Shown: positions 32,197 through 41,989 of the stretch, piece after piece | How the letters are laid out: each line of letters begins with the position of its first letter | Position numbering within the stretch: the first letter of the stretch is position 1 | Assembly (NCBI GenBank): GCA_949358305.1 | Contig: OX442314.1 | Coordinates: forward strand, 2,545,087 to 2,609,086 | DNA from: Strigamia acuminata | Taxonomy: Eukaryota; Arthropoda; Chilopoda; Geophilomorpha; Linotaeniidae | Length of the DNA stretch: 64,000 bases | Reading direction: 5' to 3' | The notes under the pieces: generated by a model | The model's database searches: none | Told to the model about the DNA's origin: nothing | Seen by the model: the letters and a program-made list of their open reading frames with translations, nothing else | Program-made: the position numbers and the translations under genes

Positions 32197-33420
32197 TTAA
32201 TTCGCGAGAATTTTCTTGCGCATGTTTTCAAACTTGGTTTTATCGAGGACTCTTTCCTCTTTTAGTTCCATAAGTATTTCTACAATTTCATTGTCGTGAG
32301 ACTGGTTTCCAGCATCCCGTGATGCATGCAACAATCGCAGCCTGTCTATTAATTCGTCCGGGTTATTGTAATACTTGTAGTCTACGGAGTTGTGCGGCCG
32401 AAACGTTTTCTTAACGCCTTTGCCAGCTTGGGGTGTGTTCTTGCCAGCTTGGGGTGTTGTCTTTGGACGATTTTTATACAGTTCCCAAATTCGTTTAACC
32501 ACTGTCATATACTTTTCTCCTTTACTAGACTTTGGCATATTAGTTGCCGAATTGTTCTTTTTAAATAACCCTTGACTAGAAATGAGAATCCTGCCGTAAT
32601 CCACAAAATTTTGGTCTGTCATAGTTCCTTCAATCGGTGGAAGTTTTTGCATGAGGAGATGCATTAATGTTGGAGTACGTGAATACTTTACGTTTTTCAC
32701 AAGTATATGAGTTGGAAAGAATTTAACTTCTTCGACTCCTATTTTAAATTTTGAATCATACGGGTCATATCTAATTCCAAACACCGTATCTAAATGAGCC
32801 GCATTTTCGGCGTAATATTTCAAGAACTCTTGCTGTACTGCGTTTTGCGATTCTTTGTCCGTCATTTTTAATTCGAGACTTCTTCTTATGTCTCGTTGAT
32901 ATTTTATATTTGGAAGCACATGAGCAAATTGCCAATCATCATCATCAACATCATCTTCTACGAGGCTCGTCTCTCCCTCTCTTTGAAATGAAACATTTTC
33001 CTCTTCATTCCCATCATCCCGGCCAAACTTAAGTCGAGGAGTTTCAATTTTACTCGAGGACAAGCTTTGGCGACTGAACTGCCTTTTTAAGGATGAACTT
33101 TCCCAAGGTAAGAGCGGTGATTCTAGATCCATTTCGTACTTTAAATTATTGGACTTACTTGTAATGGGTGTGAAAGATGACAACTCTCTTTTAATGGGAG
33201 TGGAAGGTGAGGATTTGAAAGTCGTAGGTGGTAGAGCAAGGGGTGGAGATAGTTGCTGCTGCTGCTGCGGCAGGCTATGCAATGCGGAAGTTACAGGTTT
33301 GAAGAATGCACCGAGCGCTTCATCTTCGGATCCTCTGTTTAACTTATCTTGCAGAAACTTTTTTTTCAAGCTCTGTTTTAATTTCTCGTAATTTCCACGC
33401 TGCTGTTTATTCATGTTCAT
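32197..33420 (-). CDS. Polinton-associated protein with DUF8207-like domain
   Basis: 407 residues from the ATG at 33420. The N-terminal half is low complexity (glutamine run near residue 53, Ser/Pro-rich). A conserved domain at about residues 200-320 has TVFGIRYDPYDSKFKIG, GTPTL-like spacing (SRTPTLMHLLM), YGRILISSQGLF and GEKYMTVVKRIW, the layout of a domain common beside arthropod Polinton genes. A C-terminal stretch includes a duplicated NTPQAGK/TPQAGKG. The function is unknown; position suggests a structural or assembly role. The start overlaps the end of the ATPase gene by 14 bases and is preceded by taaaaa. Confidence 0.75.
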   Translation of the reverse strand: MNMNKQQRGNYEKLKQSLKKKFLQDKLNRGSEDEALGAFFKPVTSALHSLPQQQQQLSPPLALPPTTFKSSPSTPIKRELSSFTPITSKSNNLKYEMDLESPLLPWESSSLKRQFSRQSLSSSKIETPRLKFGRDDGNEEENVSFQREGETSLVEDDVDDDDWQFAHVLPNIKYQRDIRRSLELKMTDKESQNAVQQEFLKYYAENAAHLDTVFGIRYDPYDSKFKIGVEEVKFFPTHILVKNVKYSRTPTLMHLLMQKLPPIEGTMTDQNFVDYGRILISSQGLFKKNNSATNMPKSSKGEKYMTVVKRIWELYKNRPKTTPQAGKNTPQAGKGVKKTFRPHNSVDYKYYNNPDELIDRLRLLHASRDAGNQSHDNEIVEILMELKEERVLDKTKFENMRKKILAN

Positions 33421-34084
33421 TTTTTAAAAATGGGGAAAATTTATTTTTATATCTCCCGCTCGACATAGACTTGGTCTTGTCAATGGTGAGAAAGCCAAAC
33501 GTATCATCATCCCAACACGACTTACACATGTCTCTGAATCGAACGTACGTCATGTCCGTTCCAACATGGTTGTCAAAAACGTGTTTCATGTTTCTTTCGT
33601 CTTGTCTGAACATGATTATTAAATTGGCATTGTCTCTTATCACCTGTTTTGGGATCCGGCTATAAGTCTGACACAAGTAAAAAGAGTCTACGTTACTATG
33701 ACGGCCCTGGGCAAAATATTTCTCAATATTATGTTGCTTGTCGGTCATCACATCGTCAAACACAAAAATAGACTTGTTCACAGTTTTATCAAAAAGTTGT
33801 TCGGGAGACGGCACATCTTCGTTGCTCGGGAAGAAATGAGCTACCTGTTTGCCCAATTCCGATTCTAGATCCTCGAACAACTCTCTTAACCGCTCGTATT
33901 TTGGTTGAAATAAAGTTTTAGAAAACACCATCAGCTTGTCAAACCGTAACCAGTGCAGGAAGTTTAGCAACAGATTCGTTTTCCCACATTCAGCCGGGCC
34001 ACACATGATGCATCTTATGTTTTTCGGCAGAATCGACTTATCACATTTGTCCAAACGCCCCGTGTCAAAATTTATGACATTCAT
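33407..34084 (-). CDS. FtsK/HerA-type genome packaging ATPase
   Basis: 225 residues from the ATG at 34084. Walker A is GPAECGKTN (about residues 30-38) and Walker B SIFVFDDV (about 107-114). A downstream RHSNVDSFYLCQTYSRIP is typical of the A32-like packaging ATPases shared by Polintons, virophages and adenovirus-like elements. It would pump DNA into capsids. It is the first gene of the leftward block, 35 bases from the divergent zinc-ribbon gene, and its ATG directly follows ataaaaa. Confidence 0.93.
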   Translation of the reverse strand: MNVINFDTGRLDKCDKSILPKNIRCIMCGPAECGKTNLLLNFLHWLRFDKLMVFSKTLFQPKYERLRELFEDLESELGKQVAHFFPSNEDVPSPEQLFDKTVNKSIFVFDDVMTDKQHNIEKYFAQGRHSNVDSFYLCQTYSRIPKQVIRDNANLIIMFRQDERNMKHVFDNHVGTDMTYVRFRDMCKSCWDDDTFGFLTIDKTKSMSSGRYKNKFSPFLKNEHE

Positions 34085-34119
34085 TTTTTATATTCCCGTA
34101 ATAAAAAAAGAAGACAAAC
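34085..34119. promoter_or_regulatory. Divergent intergenic region between leftward and rightward blocks
   Basis: 35 bases of A/T-rich sequence separate the ATG codons of the ATPase (minus) and zinc-ribbon (plus) genes. A-runs face both starts. It must hold overlapping promoters if these genes are transcribed separately. Confidence 0.45.
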
Positions 34120-34625
34120 ATGTTTTGCGTTAAATGCAAAAAGTCTACTCCTACCGGCACGTTGGAAATGGGTGTCACTAAGAACAACAGAGCCTACAAA
34201 AGAGGCAAATGCTTGGCATGCGGGACCTTGAAATATCAGTTCATAAAAAAAAAAAATCTCCAGCAACCGGAAAAGGACTTTTGAATAAACTAATCAATAA
34301 ATTACCGGTAGAAATGCATATCCCCGGGTACAACTATTGCGGTCCGGGCACAAAATTAGATAAACGTCTAACAAGAGGTGATAAAGGCATAAACCCATTG
34401 GATGAAGCGTGCAAACTGCACGACATTGCTTACATAAATGAGAATTTAGAAGCCAGACACGAAGCAGACAGAAAGTTGGTCGAAGCGTGCGTTTTAATCA
34501 TCTCCGATCCAACAGTCAGTTTAAGCACAAAATTAGCCGCCAAAGCAATCAAAGCAACGTTCAATACCAAACTTAAACTGGGAATGGGACTAAAAAAAAA
34601 AAAAAAAAAAAAATGCCCGACATAG
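34120..34625 (+). CDS. Zinc-ribbon plus phospholipase A2 gene, divided by a frame change at an A12 run
   Basis: The ATG at 34120 gives a zinc ribbon (CVKCKKS ... CLACGTLKYQF) that runs into 12 A residues (34245-34256) and soon stops at 34284 (54 residues). The frame one base back (-1), open over the same A-run and on to 34625, encodes a phospholipase A2 domain: calcium loop YNYCGPGTKLD and catalytic CKLHDIAY. In related Polintons these two domains form one protein, similar to the VP1 phospholipase that helps parvoviruses leave endosomes. So either a real one-base loss, slippage in the A-run or a homopolymer sequencing error separates them. The 3' end contains a 22-A run that also forms the leader of the integrase ATG. 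Confidence 0.85.
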
Positions 34626-35566
34626 AACAACTGGTATCTGAATTACATAAGCCGGCACGTAGGCATTACGACAGACGTCCGGTCGTATCTTTTGCAATCA
34701 ACGACTTATGGCAGATCGATTTAGTCGAATTGATACCTTTTTCCCGTGTAAACAAAGGTTATAAATACTTATTAACGGTTATAGATGCGTTCTCTAAATA
34801 TGCGTATGCGGTTCCCATCAAATCAAAGACTGGCAAAGACGTAACCGCTGCATTTGAAAAGGTGCTTGTCAAAGCGGGGAATAAGGGGCCGGTCAACATG
34901 GCATCCGATTGGGGGAAAGAATTCTACAATTCCCATTTCAAGGCACTGGTCAAAAAGTTCAACATCAACCATTTTTCCACACACTCGCCGTTGAAAGCGA
35001 GCATGGTCGAGCGGTTCAATCGCACGCTCAAAGAGCGCATGTACAGGCATTTTACTTTGAAAGGTTCGAGGAATTGGATTACTATCTTACCCCAATTGAT
35101 GACCCGTTATAACTCTTCGGTTCACCGTACGACCAACATGAAACCCAAAAATGTGGCTCCCAAACATGAAAAGGCGCTCAGACTAAAATTACTTCCCGAA
35201 CCAGCAACGTCCAAGCCTAAATTCAAAGTGGGCGACCGAGTGCGTATTTCCAAATCCAAATCCATATTTGACAAAGGGTTTTTGCAAAATTGGACTAATG
35301 AAATCTTTACAATTGATAAAGTGGACACGACGTATGAACCTCCAATTTTCAAATTGAAAGACAGTTTGGGAGAATCGATCGAAGGTTCCTTTTACCGTGA
35401 AGAACTCCAAAAAACTGAAACCAGGGTAGATGATCCCTATTTGATCGAGAAAGTCATTAGAAAAAAGAAAAACAGCGATGGATCATGGAAGTACCTAGTG
35501 AAATGGGTCGGCTACGATCAGAAGCATAATTCATGGGTGGATGATCTCATCGACATTAAAAAATGA
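34613..35566 (+). CDS. Retrovirus-type integrase with chromodomain
   Basis: 317 residues; the ATG immediately follows a run of 22 A. The catalytic triad is visible: D in WQIDLVELI (about 34), D in ASDWGKEF (about 98) and E in MVERFNRTLKERM (about 134). The C-terminus (about 268-317) is a chromodomain: YLIEKVIRKKK, WKYLVKWVGYD, SWVDD. This enzyme inserts the linear element and makes the 6-bp duplication; the chromodomain may steer it to marked chromatin. Its stop overlaps the next gene (ATGA). Confidence 0.95.
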   Translation: MPDIEQLVSELHKPARRHYDRRPVVSFAINDLWQIDLVELIPFSRVNKGYKYLLTVIDAFSKYAYAVPIKSKTGKDVTAAFEKVLVKAGNKGPVNMASDWGKEFYNSHFKALVKKFNINHFSTHSPLKASMVERFNRTLKERMYRHFTLKGSRNWITILPQLMTRYNSSVHRTTNMKPKNVAPKHEKALRLKLLPEPATSKPKFKVGDRVRISKSKSIFDKGFLQNWTNEIFTIDKVDTTYEPPIFKLKDSLGESIEGSFYREELQKTETRVDDPYLIEKVIRKKKNSDGSWKYLVKWVGYDQKHNSWVDDLIDIKK

Positions 35567-35982
35567 ATAACGTGGAAATTTACAACTGGGCGAAGAATAA
35601 ACTACGTATCGCTCACTTCAACAACGTGTTGCCCATCGATTGCTTGAAACCGCTCGCGAATCACCGGGGCAAGAATGAAAGCTTCGTCATCAATTTAGAC
35701 CCATCGACGGGTGGTGGTACCCATTGGGTGAGCTTGTATCTTTGCAATGACAGAGGCATATACTTTGATAATTTGGGAAACGTTCCACCTAAAGAGATCA
35801 TTGATTTCGTCGGAAGAGACGTTACCCTAGATTATGCTACAAAAGAAGTGTATTCGTTGACAAAAGAGGATTCTTGCGGGATGTTTTGCCTCTTTGCGCT
35901 CTATTTAGCAGCCAATCTTAATCTCAGGCAGAATACAATCATTAAAATCATTCGAGGAATGAATAATCTTGAGTTGTTGTAA
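35563..35982 (+). CDS. Second adenain-like cysteine protease (PRO 2)
   Basis: 139 residues. The ATG overlaps the integrase stop as ATGA. Visible are histidine in GGTHWVSLYL, the acidic/amide site in IYFDNLGNVPP and cysteine in EDSCGMFCLFAL. It is complete from an N-terminal IYNWAKNKLRI helix to the C-terminus, and closer to the usual family length than PRO 1. The two are clearly different in sequence, so this is not a recent duplication. Having two proteases in one Polinton is unusual in my knowledge. Overlapping translation with integrase suggests a shared transcript. Confidence 0.88.
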   Translation: MNNVEIYNWAKNKLRIAHFNNVLPIDCLKPLANHRGKNESFVINLDPSTGGGTHWVSLYLCNDRGIYFDNLGNVPPKEIIDFVGRDVTLDYATKEVYSLTKEDSCGMFCLFALYLAANLNLRQNTIIKIIRGMNNLELL

Positions 35983-36218
35983 AGTAAACCCAATTTCCAT
36001 TTTTCACAAAAAAATGAAATTATTTAAGAAGTTAAAACGAACCTAATTTGAAATCAACGAAGATTCACACAAAACCTTGCGGAAAGTCTCCAAACAAGCA
36101 CGGGCATGTGTTAAAGTCCGTGTTAAATCAAAAAATGAAACCGTAACAAAAATTTTCTATATATAAAAAAAAGCAACATTATTATATTCACTTCAATTTG
36201 AGAAAGAAAAGAATTAAA

Positions 36219-36500
36219 ATGTATCTCTTTGAACTCCAACAGAACAAAACTACCGATGAAAGGAAAATAATTTTGAAACATTTATCCTTATTTTTATTGG
36301 TCCATTATGGTGGCTCAATAGATGAGAGAACTGATTCGTTACTTTTGTGGCGACCGGCATTTCAGATTAAAATCCAAACCCTGCTGGAAAAACTTGGAAG
36401 ATTTTCCAGTGAGAATATTGAACACGTCAAATACGTACATGACAATGTAACTATAGCAGAAATCCAGGAATTGGCCGAGATAAGCCATTTATTCGGATAG
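36219..36500 (+). CDS. 93-residue orphan ORF at the right end of the Polinton gene block
   Basis: The ATG at 36219 (an in-frame TTG lies at 36198) opens a mostly helical-looking protein with ILKHLSLFLLVHYGG and IQTLLEKLGRF and no cysteine. No family is recognised. It is the last ORF before the right inverted repeat, same strand as integrase and protease, 236 bases after the latter. It could be an accessory, host-directed protein by position only. Confidence 0.5.
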   Translation: MYLFELQQNKTTDERKIILKHLSLFLLVHYGGSIDERTDSLLLWRPAFQIKIQTLLEKLGRFSSENIEHVKYVHDNVTIAEIQELAEISHLFG

Positions 36501-36617
36501 ACAAAGAAAGAAAATAAAAAAAAAACAAAAAAAGGAACAAAACTTAAAGAAGAAAAAAGCTACATTCATATATTCCATTTTTTGCACACAAACGGCCACC
36601 ATTTGACCCTCAAACAC

Positions 36618-38992
36618 ACAAACACTAAGCATGATGCCAGAGCTAAGCCAGCCGTGCCATAAACAGGCCGACTTTGTTAGCCTGACCGATCAAACAAACA
36701 AACAAACAAACACCACTCGAGGGGGGATGCAGACAATTCAACCAGCAGCCACAAATCATCAACTGCTCAATTAACACACATCAACTGAATGCCAGAGCTA
36801 AGTCAGCCGTGCCATAAACAGGCCGACATCATTAGTTCAGTCACTTCAGCCACTTCTGACTCTTGCTTACCTTGAAAATCTAGTCCTATCTTGTCTTTTC
36901 TTGTCCCGTCTTGTCCTATCTTGCCTTTTCTTGTCCCGTCTTGTCCTTTCTTGCCTTTTCTTGTCCTGTCTTGTCCTATCTGGTCCTATCTTGTCCTGGG
37001 ATCGCTTTGTTGTAAATTTTTCAAAGTTTTTTTTGAAAATTTTGAAAATTCGGGCATAGGTTGCCCACTCCTTCAGGGTCCAAGGTTGTTGATCAACTGA
37101 AAAAATTCTGATTTGTCACTCCTTATATACCCGTGATGTGACCTTTAAGAAAATTCAATTAGAAACCAGTTTGAACCGGTTTGGTACCTTATAACATCAC
37201 GCAATTAAATATCTATTCATTTGTGAAAAAAAAATTGAAGGGTAAGCATCATTTTTTTATGCTCCTGAAATCCATCTGTGTCCTTTCTTGTCCTAAGGTC
37301 GCTTTGTTGTAAATTTTTCCAAATTTTTTTTTAAAAAATCAGAAATTCGGGCATAGGTTGCCCACTCCTTCAGGGTCCAAATTCGTTGATCAACTGAAAA
37401 AATTCTGATTTGTCACCCCTTATATACCCACAAAAGATCATTCTAGAAAATTCAAGTAAAAACTAGTTTGAACCGGTTTGGAAGGGGATTCCCCGTTTTT
37501 TTTGCAGTATATAAGGAGTGACAAATCAGAATTTTTTCAGTTGATCAACGAATTTGGACCCTGAAGGAGTGGGCAACCTATGCCCAAATTTCAAAATTTT
37601 CAAAAAAAAAAACTTTGAAAAATTTTCATTTTGTCCAGGAGTCAAATTTAGGATTTTTGGTTGCCAATTTTGTTAGCAGATGGCGCTGACACACGTCTAT
37701 TCAACCACGAGTTCACTCACTTGGATTTCACTGCCTCCAGCTATCAGCCGCGCCATTCACTGAAAAAACCTGCTTTGCAAGTGACCGGCCTGTTGCGTAA
37801 CCGTAGTGAGCGCCGTCTGGTGAGTTTTAGATGAATTAAAGGTATAAACAAAGCAGGAAAAAGCAGTCGGTTAACGGTATGATTCTATCCTTTCTTGTTC
37901 TTTCTTGTCTTTTCTTGTCTTTTCTTGTCCTTTCTTGTCCTTTCTTGTCCTTTCTTGTCTTTTCTTGTTTTATTGTAAATTTTACTAAGTTTTTTTTTTC
38001 AAAAAATTTTCAAAGTTTTTTTTGAAAAAAAATCAAAAATTTGGGCATAGGTACCCCACTCCGACAGGGTCCAAAGTCGTTGATCAACTGAAAAAATTCT
38101 GATTTGTCACTCCTTATATACCCACAAAACCGGAAGTGATGAGTCATCACAGAACATTCTAGAAAATTCCAATCCAGGTCAATCCAGGAAGAAATAAGAG
38201 ATAATAAAAATTCTAGAAAATTCCAATCCAGGTCAATCCAGGAAGAAATAAGAGATAATAAAAATTCTAGAAAATTCCAATCAAGGACAATCCAGGAAGA
38301 AATAAGAGATAATAAAAATTCACTCCTTATATACCGCAAAACGGGGAATCCCCTCCAAAACCAGTTTGAACCGGTTTGGAACCGTATGACATCACGCAAT
38401 TAAATATCTTTTCACTCGTGAAAAAAAATTTGAAGAGTAAGCATCATTTTTTTATGCTCCTGAAATCCATCTGAGTCATTGCCTGTGAGACATGTCACGT
38501 GACCGGTGAAAAACACACAACCATTTTTTTGGACCGATCCTAATGAAACTCGACCATCTAGTCAAACCCGTATATAAACGGCCGCCATTTTGTCCATTTT
38601 GCCCTCGGGCCAAATTTGGGACTTTTAGTAGCCAATTTTGATAGTAGATGGCGCCGACACGTGTCAACACAGAAGCTATTGCCCGAGGGCATGACGAGTG
38701 ACCGGTTCATACACACAACCATTTTTTTGGACCGATCGTAACGAAATTCGACCATCTGGTCAAACCCGTATATAAACGGCCGCCATTTTGTCCATTTTGC
38801 CCTCGGGCCAAATTTGGGACTTTTAGTAGCCAATTTTGATAATAGATGGCGCTGCCTATCCTAAACCTAACCTAACCTAAACATCCTCATTCTCCCGCCC
38901 TCGAACCACTTCCTCATGCCTCTAAGTTTGAGCCAGAAATGAAGGATTGCACCTTTGGTGCTTGATCCAATGGAGTAAATTTTCCAACAACA
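36618..38992 (-). repeat. Polinton right terminal inverted repeat
   Basis: Reverse complement of the left repeat with rearranged internal units: mirrored unique block (36618-36885), minisatellites (36886-37000 and 37885-37970), promoter units at 37086, 37383 and 38077 (inward) and 37504 (outward), 46-bp units (38155-38320) and, unlike the left side, a duplicated block of about 130 bases with a gtatataaacgg TATA (38529 and 38720). Confidence 0.88.
37096..37129 (-). promoter_or_regulatory. Core promoter in right TIR, inward
   Basis: On the minus strand TATATAAG (about 37129) and TCAGT (37100-37096) have the same arrangement as in the left repeat. Further inward copies lie at about 37393-37425 and 38087-38120. 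Confidence 0.55.
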
Positions 38993-38998
38993 GCCACC
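38993..38998. repeat. Polinton target-site duplication, right copy
   Basis: GCCACC, identical to 21660-21665. Confidence 0.9.
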
Positions 38999-40695
38999 CA
39001 ATTCGTATTTGCAAGCATTCCACGCGCGGTTTGAAAGCAAATACCGTTAGGCTCGACACTCCAGCAGTCCCCTGCAAGAGCCGCCCTCCCTGCTGTCCGA
39101 GACCCAATTTCGACAGTAAGGCAGTGAAATTGACAAAAATGTGCCATAAGTGGCCACAAAAACACAAAAAAGCCAAAATTACGCCGAACTGCTTCCACCA
39201 GTGCCCGGGACAGGGTTGGAAACCCAGTCTCCGTGTGCTCTCCTTAAGTACGCGTGCCTGTAATTCAAAAGATTAATCAAACCGCTGAAACCAGGAATGT
39301 ACCTCTGGCCAGTAATGAACAGCGCTTCCCTAAATATACCGCATTAGTTTATTGCTGTCCGGGCGAAGCACAGGGCTGAACTGGGATATACTGCACCCAG
39401 CAGCATGCCTGCCCACCACAACAACACTACAAACACATTTCCCGCCAAAAAACACACTCGGAAAAAGCACCAAATTGCCCGACCCTGAGGGAGAAATAAA
39501 AGAACTTAATCCACCAAATGTTAGGTGTGGTGTCGACCCTCTAAGACACTCATTACGTCAGCGTAACCTCAGGAATGTCATGAGTAACACATTGTTGGTT
39601 TGTGAAAACCTAACCTCTACACACCCCACTTTCAAATTGTGTTTGAAATGACGAACCAGATCCAATCCAACACTCCAAACCACAACATCCGAGCACCTAC
39701 AAATGGTTTCTCACCTCTATAGGTTGCACACCAAGAAAAGAAAAATTATAAAATTAAAAATAAGGGGGTGCCCAACTTGTGTGCTGGTTGACCCTTGTCC
39801 CCCCAAGCTAATTATAGGAACAAACGAGGTCAGACTCAAGCCAAGCCAAACACACAAAGAAAAACACCAAACAAAACAAAATAAAATTGGAAATCAAACT
39901 AATGTGCTGACTGGACATTACCTTCATGAGATGAATTTAAAAAGACAACTCAATCCAATCCTAACCAGACCAAACACAAAAGAAAAATAAACCAAAAAAA
40001 AATAATATAAAATTGCACAAATTAACCCAAGACTTGAGCATTACCCAGCCCAAACAAGAGAAAAAGATGTGGCAGAAGAAAAATAAATGTTTCCCAACCC
40101 GGCACAAAAACCAAACAAACAGTAAAAATGAGGTTTTAAAACAAGGTCACTGCAGTTCAATTAAGTACAAGGGGTGGAGAACACAAAAGAAGATACACAA
40201 TGGTGCCCATTCCTGTAACTGCATAAGGGAGAGAGCAAGACTCCCCAGGCTAATTAGAGGAACAAAACATCAAAGTGCTTTGGTCAGTTGCAGTGCGTCT
40301 GAAAATAAATTTCAGAGCCCCAACCACAACAGCACTGAGAAAAATACAATTCCAAGACCTTCAAATGAAAAAGTGCCCAGCCCTCACAACTAAGCCTCTC
40401 ACGCGACTCAAAGTGACAAACAAAAACACCCTCCAAATTCCTCAGTCTCAAAGAAAAACATTTAACCCAAAATCCAAAAAATAAGAAAATGAAAAACAAT
40501 ACAATTGTCCCCCGCCAAAAAAATAGAGCCAAAATGTACCAACACTCTGAACAATGAATAAAACAACCTGCAACAAAAACAAAATTGAAACAAGCGACAA
40601 CCACAATGTAACAAAGGGTCTGCACACAAAGCAAAACAAAATGGCGGGCAAAAAAAAAAATTTTACAAGTTCAAATCCAGGACAGGGCCCTCAAT
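38999..40695 (-). other. 5' leader of the nested LTR element
   Basis: A- and C-rich on the plus strand (T/G-rich in element sense) with no convincing ORF and no capsid or zinc-knuckle motif. It is the continuation of the sequence interrupted at 21665. A run of A at 40649-40660 precedes the LTR. Confidence 0.5.
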
Positions 40696-41288
40696 TGTGA
40701 CTGCTATGGTCTCTTCCGGTGTAGTCAGGGGACTGAGAACACTTGGTAGAGACGCATACTTCACGTAAATGACGGAGACTTCCCACAATATTGGTTGGTT
40801 GGCCTTTATTGCGTTGTCTAGGGGTATGGGGAAACCCGTCACCCGCTGCAGAGGTGCCACGAAGGCACACCGCACCGGCAACCGACCCGCCACACATTGG
40901 GTGGGAACCCAATGCGTGGCGTGGTCGGTTCGACTTAACATTCGTGTCGTACTTACCTACGACCCACGCGTCCACTCATGGAGGCTGTACAACGGTGGGA
41001 GCCGTCATACTGAGTATCATCGTGGTGAATGGTGAGGAGTACAGAGTCAAACCGGGACACTGCTTGTCCCTCCCAGATGAACACCTTCTCCTCTCGGGGA
41101 GCTGCTGCAGGCACGTCCTTCTCAGGCCGTGTCCAACACTCAACTCACTCACACCACTCCCTCCTCACCACACCACTCCACTCCCTCCTCCCCGGGCTAG
41201 GTCAACTACCCACGTAGGGGTTGACCTTTGGGGCCGCACGGTGGTGTGTGGCAGTGCCGCAGGTCACCTAGGTGGCCTGGTGGTCACA
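40696..41288 (-). repeat. LTR of the nested element (5' LTR in element sense)
   Basis: Same length as the copy at 11488, with ends tgtgac...gtcaca. The downstream leader in element sense (40695 leftward) begins attgagggccctgtcctgg, which matches no primer site I know. Confidence 0.95.
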
Positions 41289-41292
41289 CCGC

Positions 41293-41842
41293 ATTAAAGC
41301 GTGTATTGAGATACCTGAAGGGGACGGTGGACTACAAGCTCAACTACGGAGGAGAAGAAAGCAACATCCACGGTTATTCAGACGCAAGCTGGGACCGGAC
41401 GGCAAACGCACGATCGTTTTCAGGATTTATTGCGATGGACGGAGGTTCGATCATTAACTGGAAGTGCCAGAAACAGGCGATTGTCGCAATGTCGAGTACA
41501 GAGAGTGAGCTCTTGGCGCTGACCGAGGGAGTGCGCGAATTAATTTGGTTGAAGCAGCTCGCAATTGGATTAAATGGAGAAATAGATGACGGAAATCCAA
41601 CAACAATGCACTGTGACAGTTTGAACGCGGTGAAGCTGTTGCGAGGCGATGCACAGAAGACGAGGACCAAGCACTTGAATCGAAAAGTGCATTTCATCAA
41701 ACAAGAAATCGAGGATGGAAACATTGTCGTGGAACATGTCGCAAGCAAAGACATGTTAGCAGACTTTTTGACGAAACCTTTGGCGGGACCTGCACTGAAT
41801 GGGATATTAGAAGCACTAGGACTAAAGACTGTGGGGGAATAA
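41293..41842 (+). pseudogene. Copia RNase H, 3' part separated by the nested insertion
   Basis: This is the C-terminal part of the copia polyprotein. It holds the RNase H catalytic carboxylates: YSDASWD, the E of SSTESELLAL and HCDS. It ends in a KDMLADFLTK block and a stop at 41840-41842, 147 bases before the 3' LTR. No break was seen inside this piece. It lies 29.8 kb from the RT it belongs to, and the two ends match in frame across the insertion. Confidence 0.92.
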
Positions 41843-41989
41843 TAACATTATTGTGTGCAGTGTTCATTTTTTATTCATTTGATTTGTTAGTTGTGAATTA
41901 CCATGAAAGTTGAAGATTTGTTTTTGATTGATTGTGTTTATTGAGAAGTGTTTTTATAACGAAATCGAATTGTTGATTTTGGGGGAATT

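Larger units (their letters stand above)
21666..38992. mobile_element. Complete Polinton/Maverick (virus-like DNA transposon), 17.3 kb
   Basis: The element begins tgttgttggaaaatttac, ends with its reverse complement and is flanked by the 6-bp duplication GCCACC (21660-21665, 38993-38998); six bases is the Polinton hallmark. It has inverted repeats of about 2.0 and 2.4 kb and thirteen or so genes covering replication, integration, packaging, capsid and maturation. Genes at 27748-34084 run leftward. The polymerase and the genes at 34120-36500 run rightward. Almost all reading frames are open. Such elements are regarded as integrated relatives of adintoviruses/polintoviruses. TG...CA ends, rather than AG...CT, are slightly unusual. 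Confidence 0.97.
11488..41288 (-). mobile_element. Minus-strand LTR element nested in copia, itself split by a Polinton
   Basis: Two 593-base LTRs (11488-12080, 40696-41288) start tgtgac and end gtcaca, differ at four positions and are flanked by the 4-bp duplication CCGC (11484-11487, 41289-41292). On the minus strand a purine tract (cttggggggggagatg) abuts the LTR at 12080, so the element reads right to left. In that direction it contains a leader (40695-38999), the Polinton insertion, a decayed Ty3-type pol (20388-17493), 2.3 kb without genes, and a 769-codon ORF (15106-12794). No standard tRNA primer site was found after the 5' LTR. Without the Polinton it is about 12.5 kb, long for a Ty3/gypsy element. 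Confidence 0.9.
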
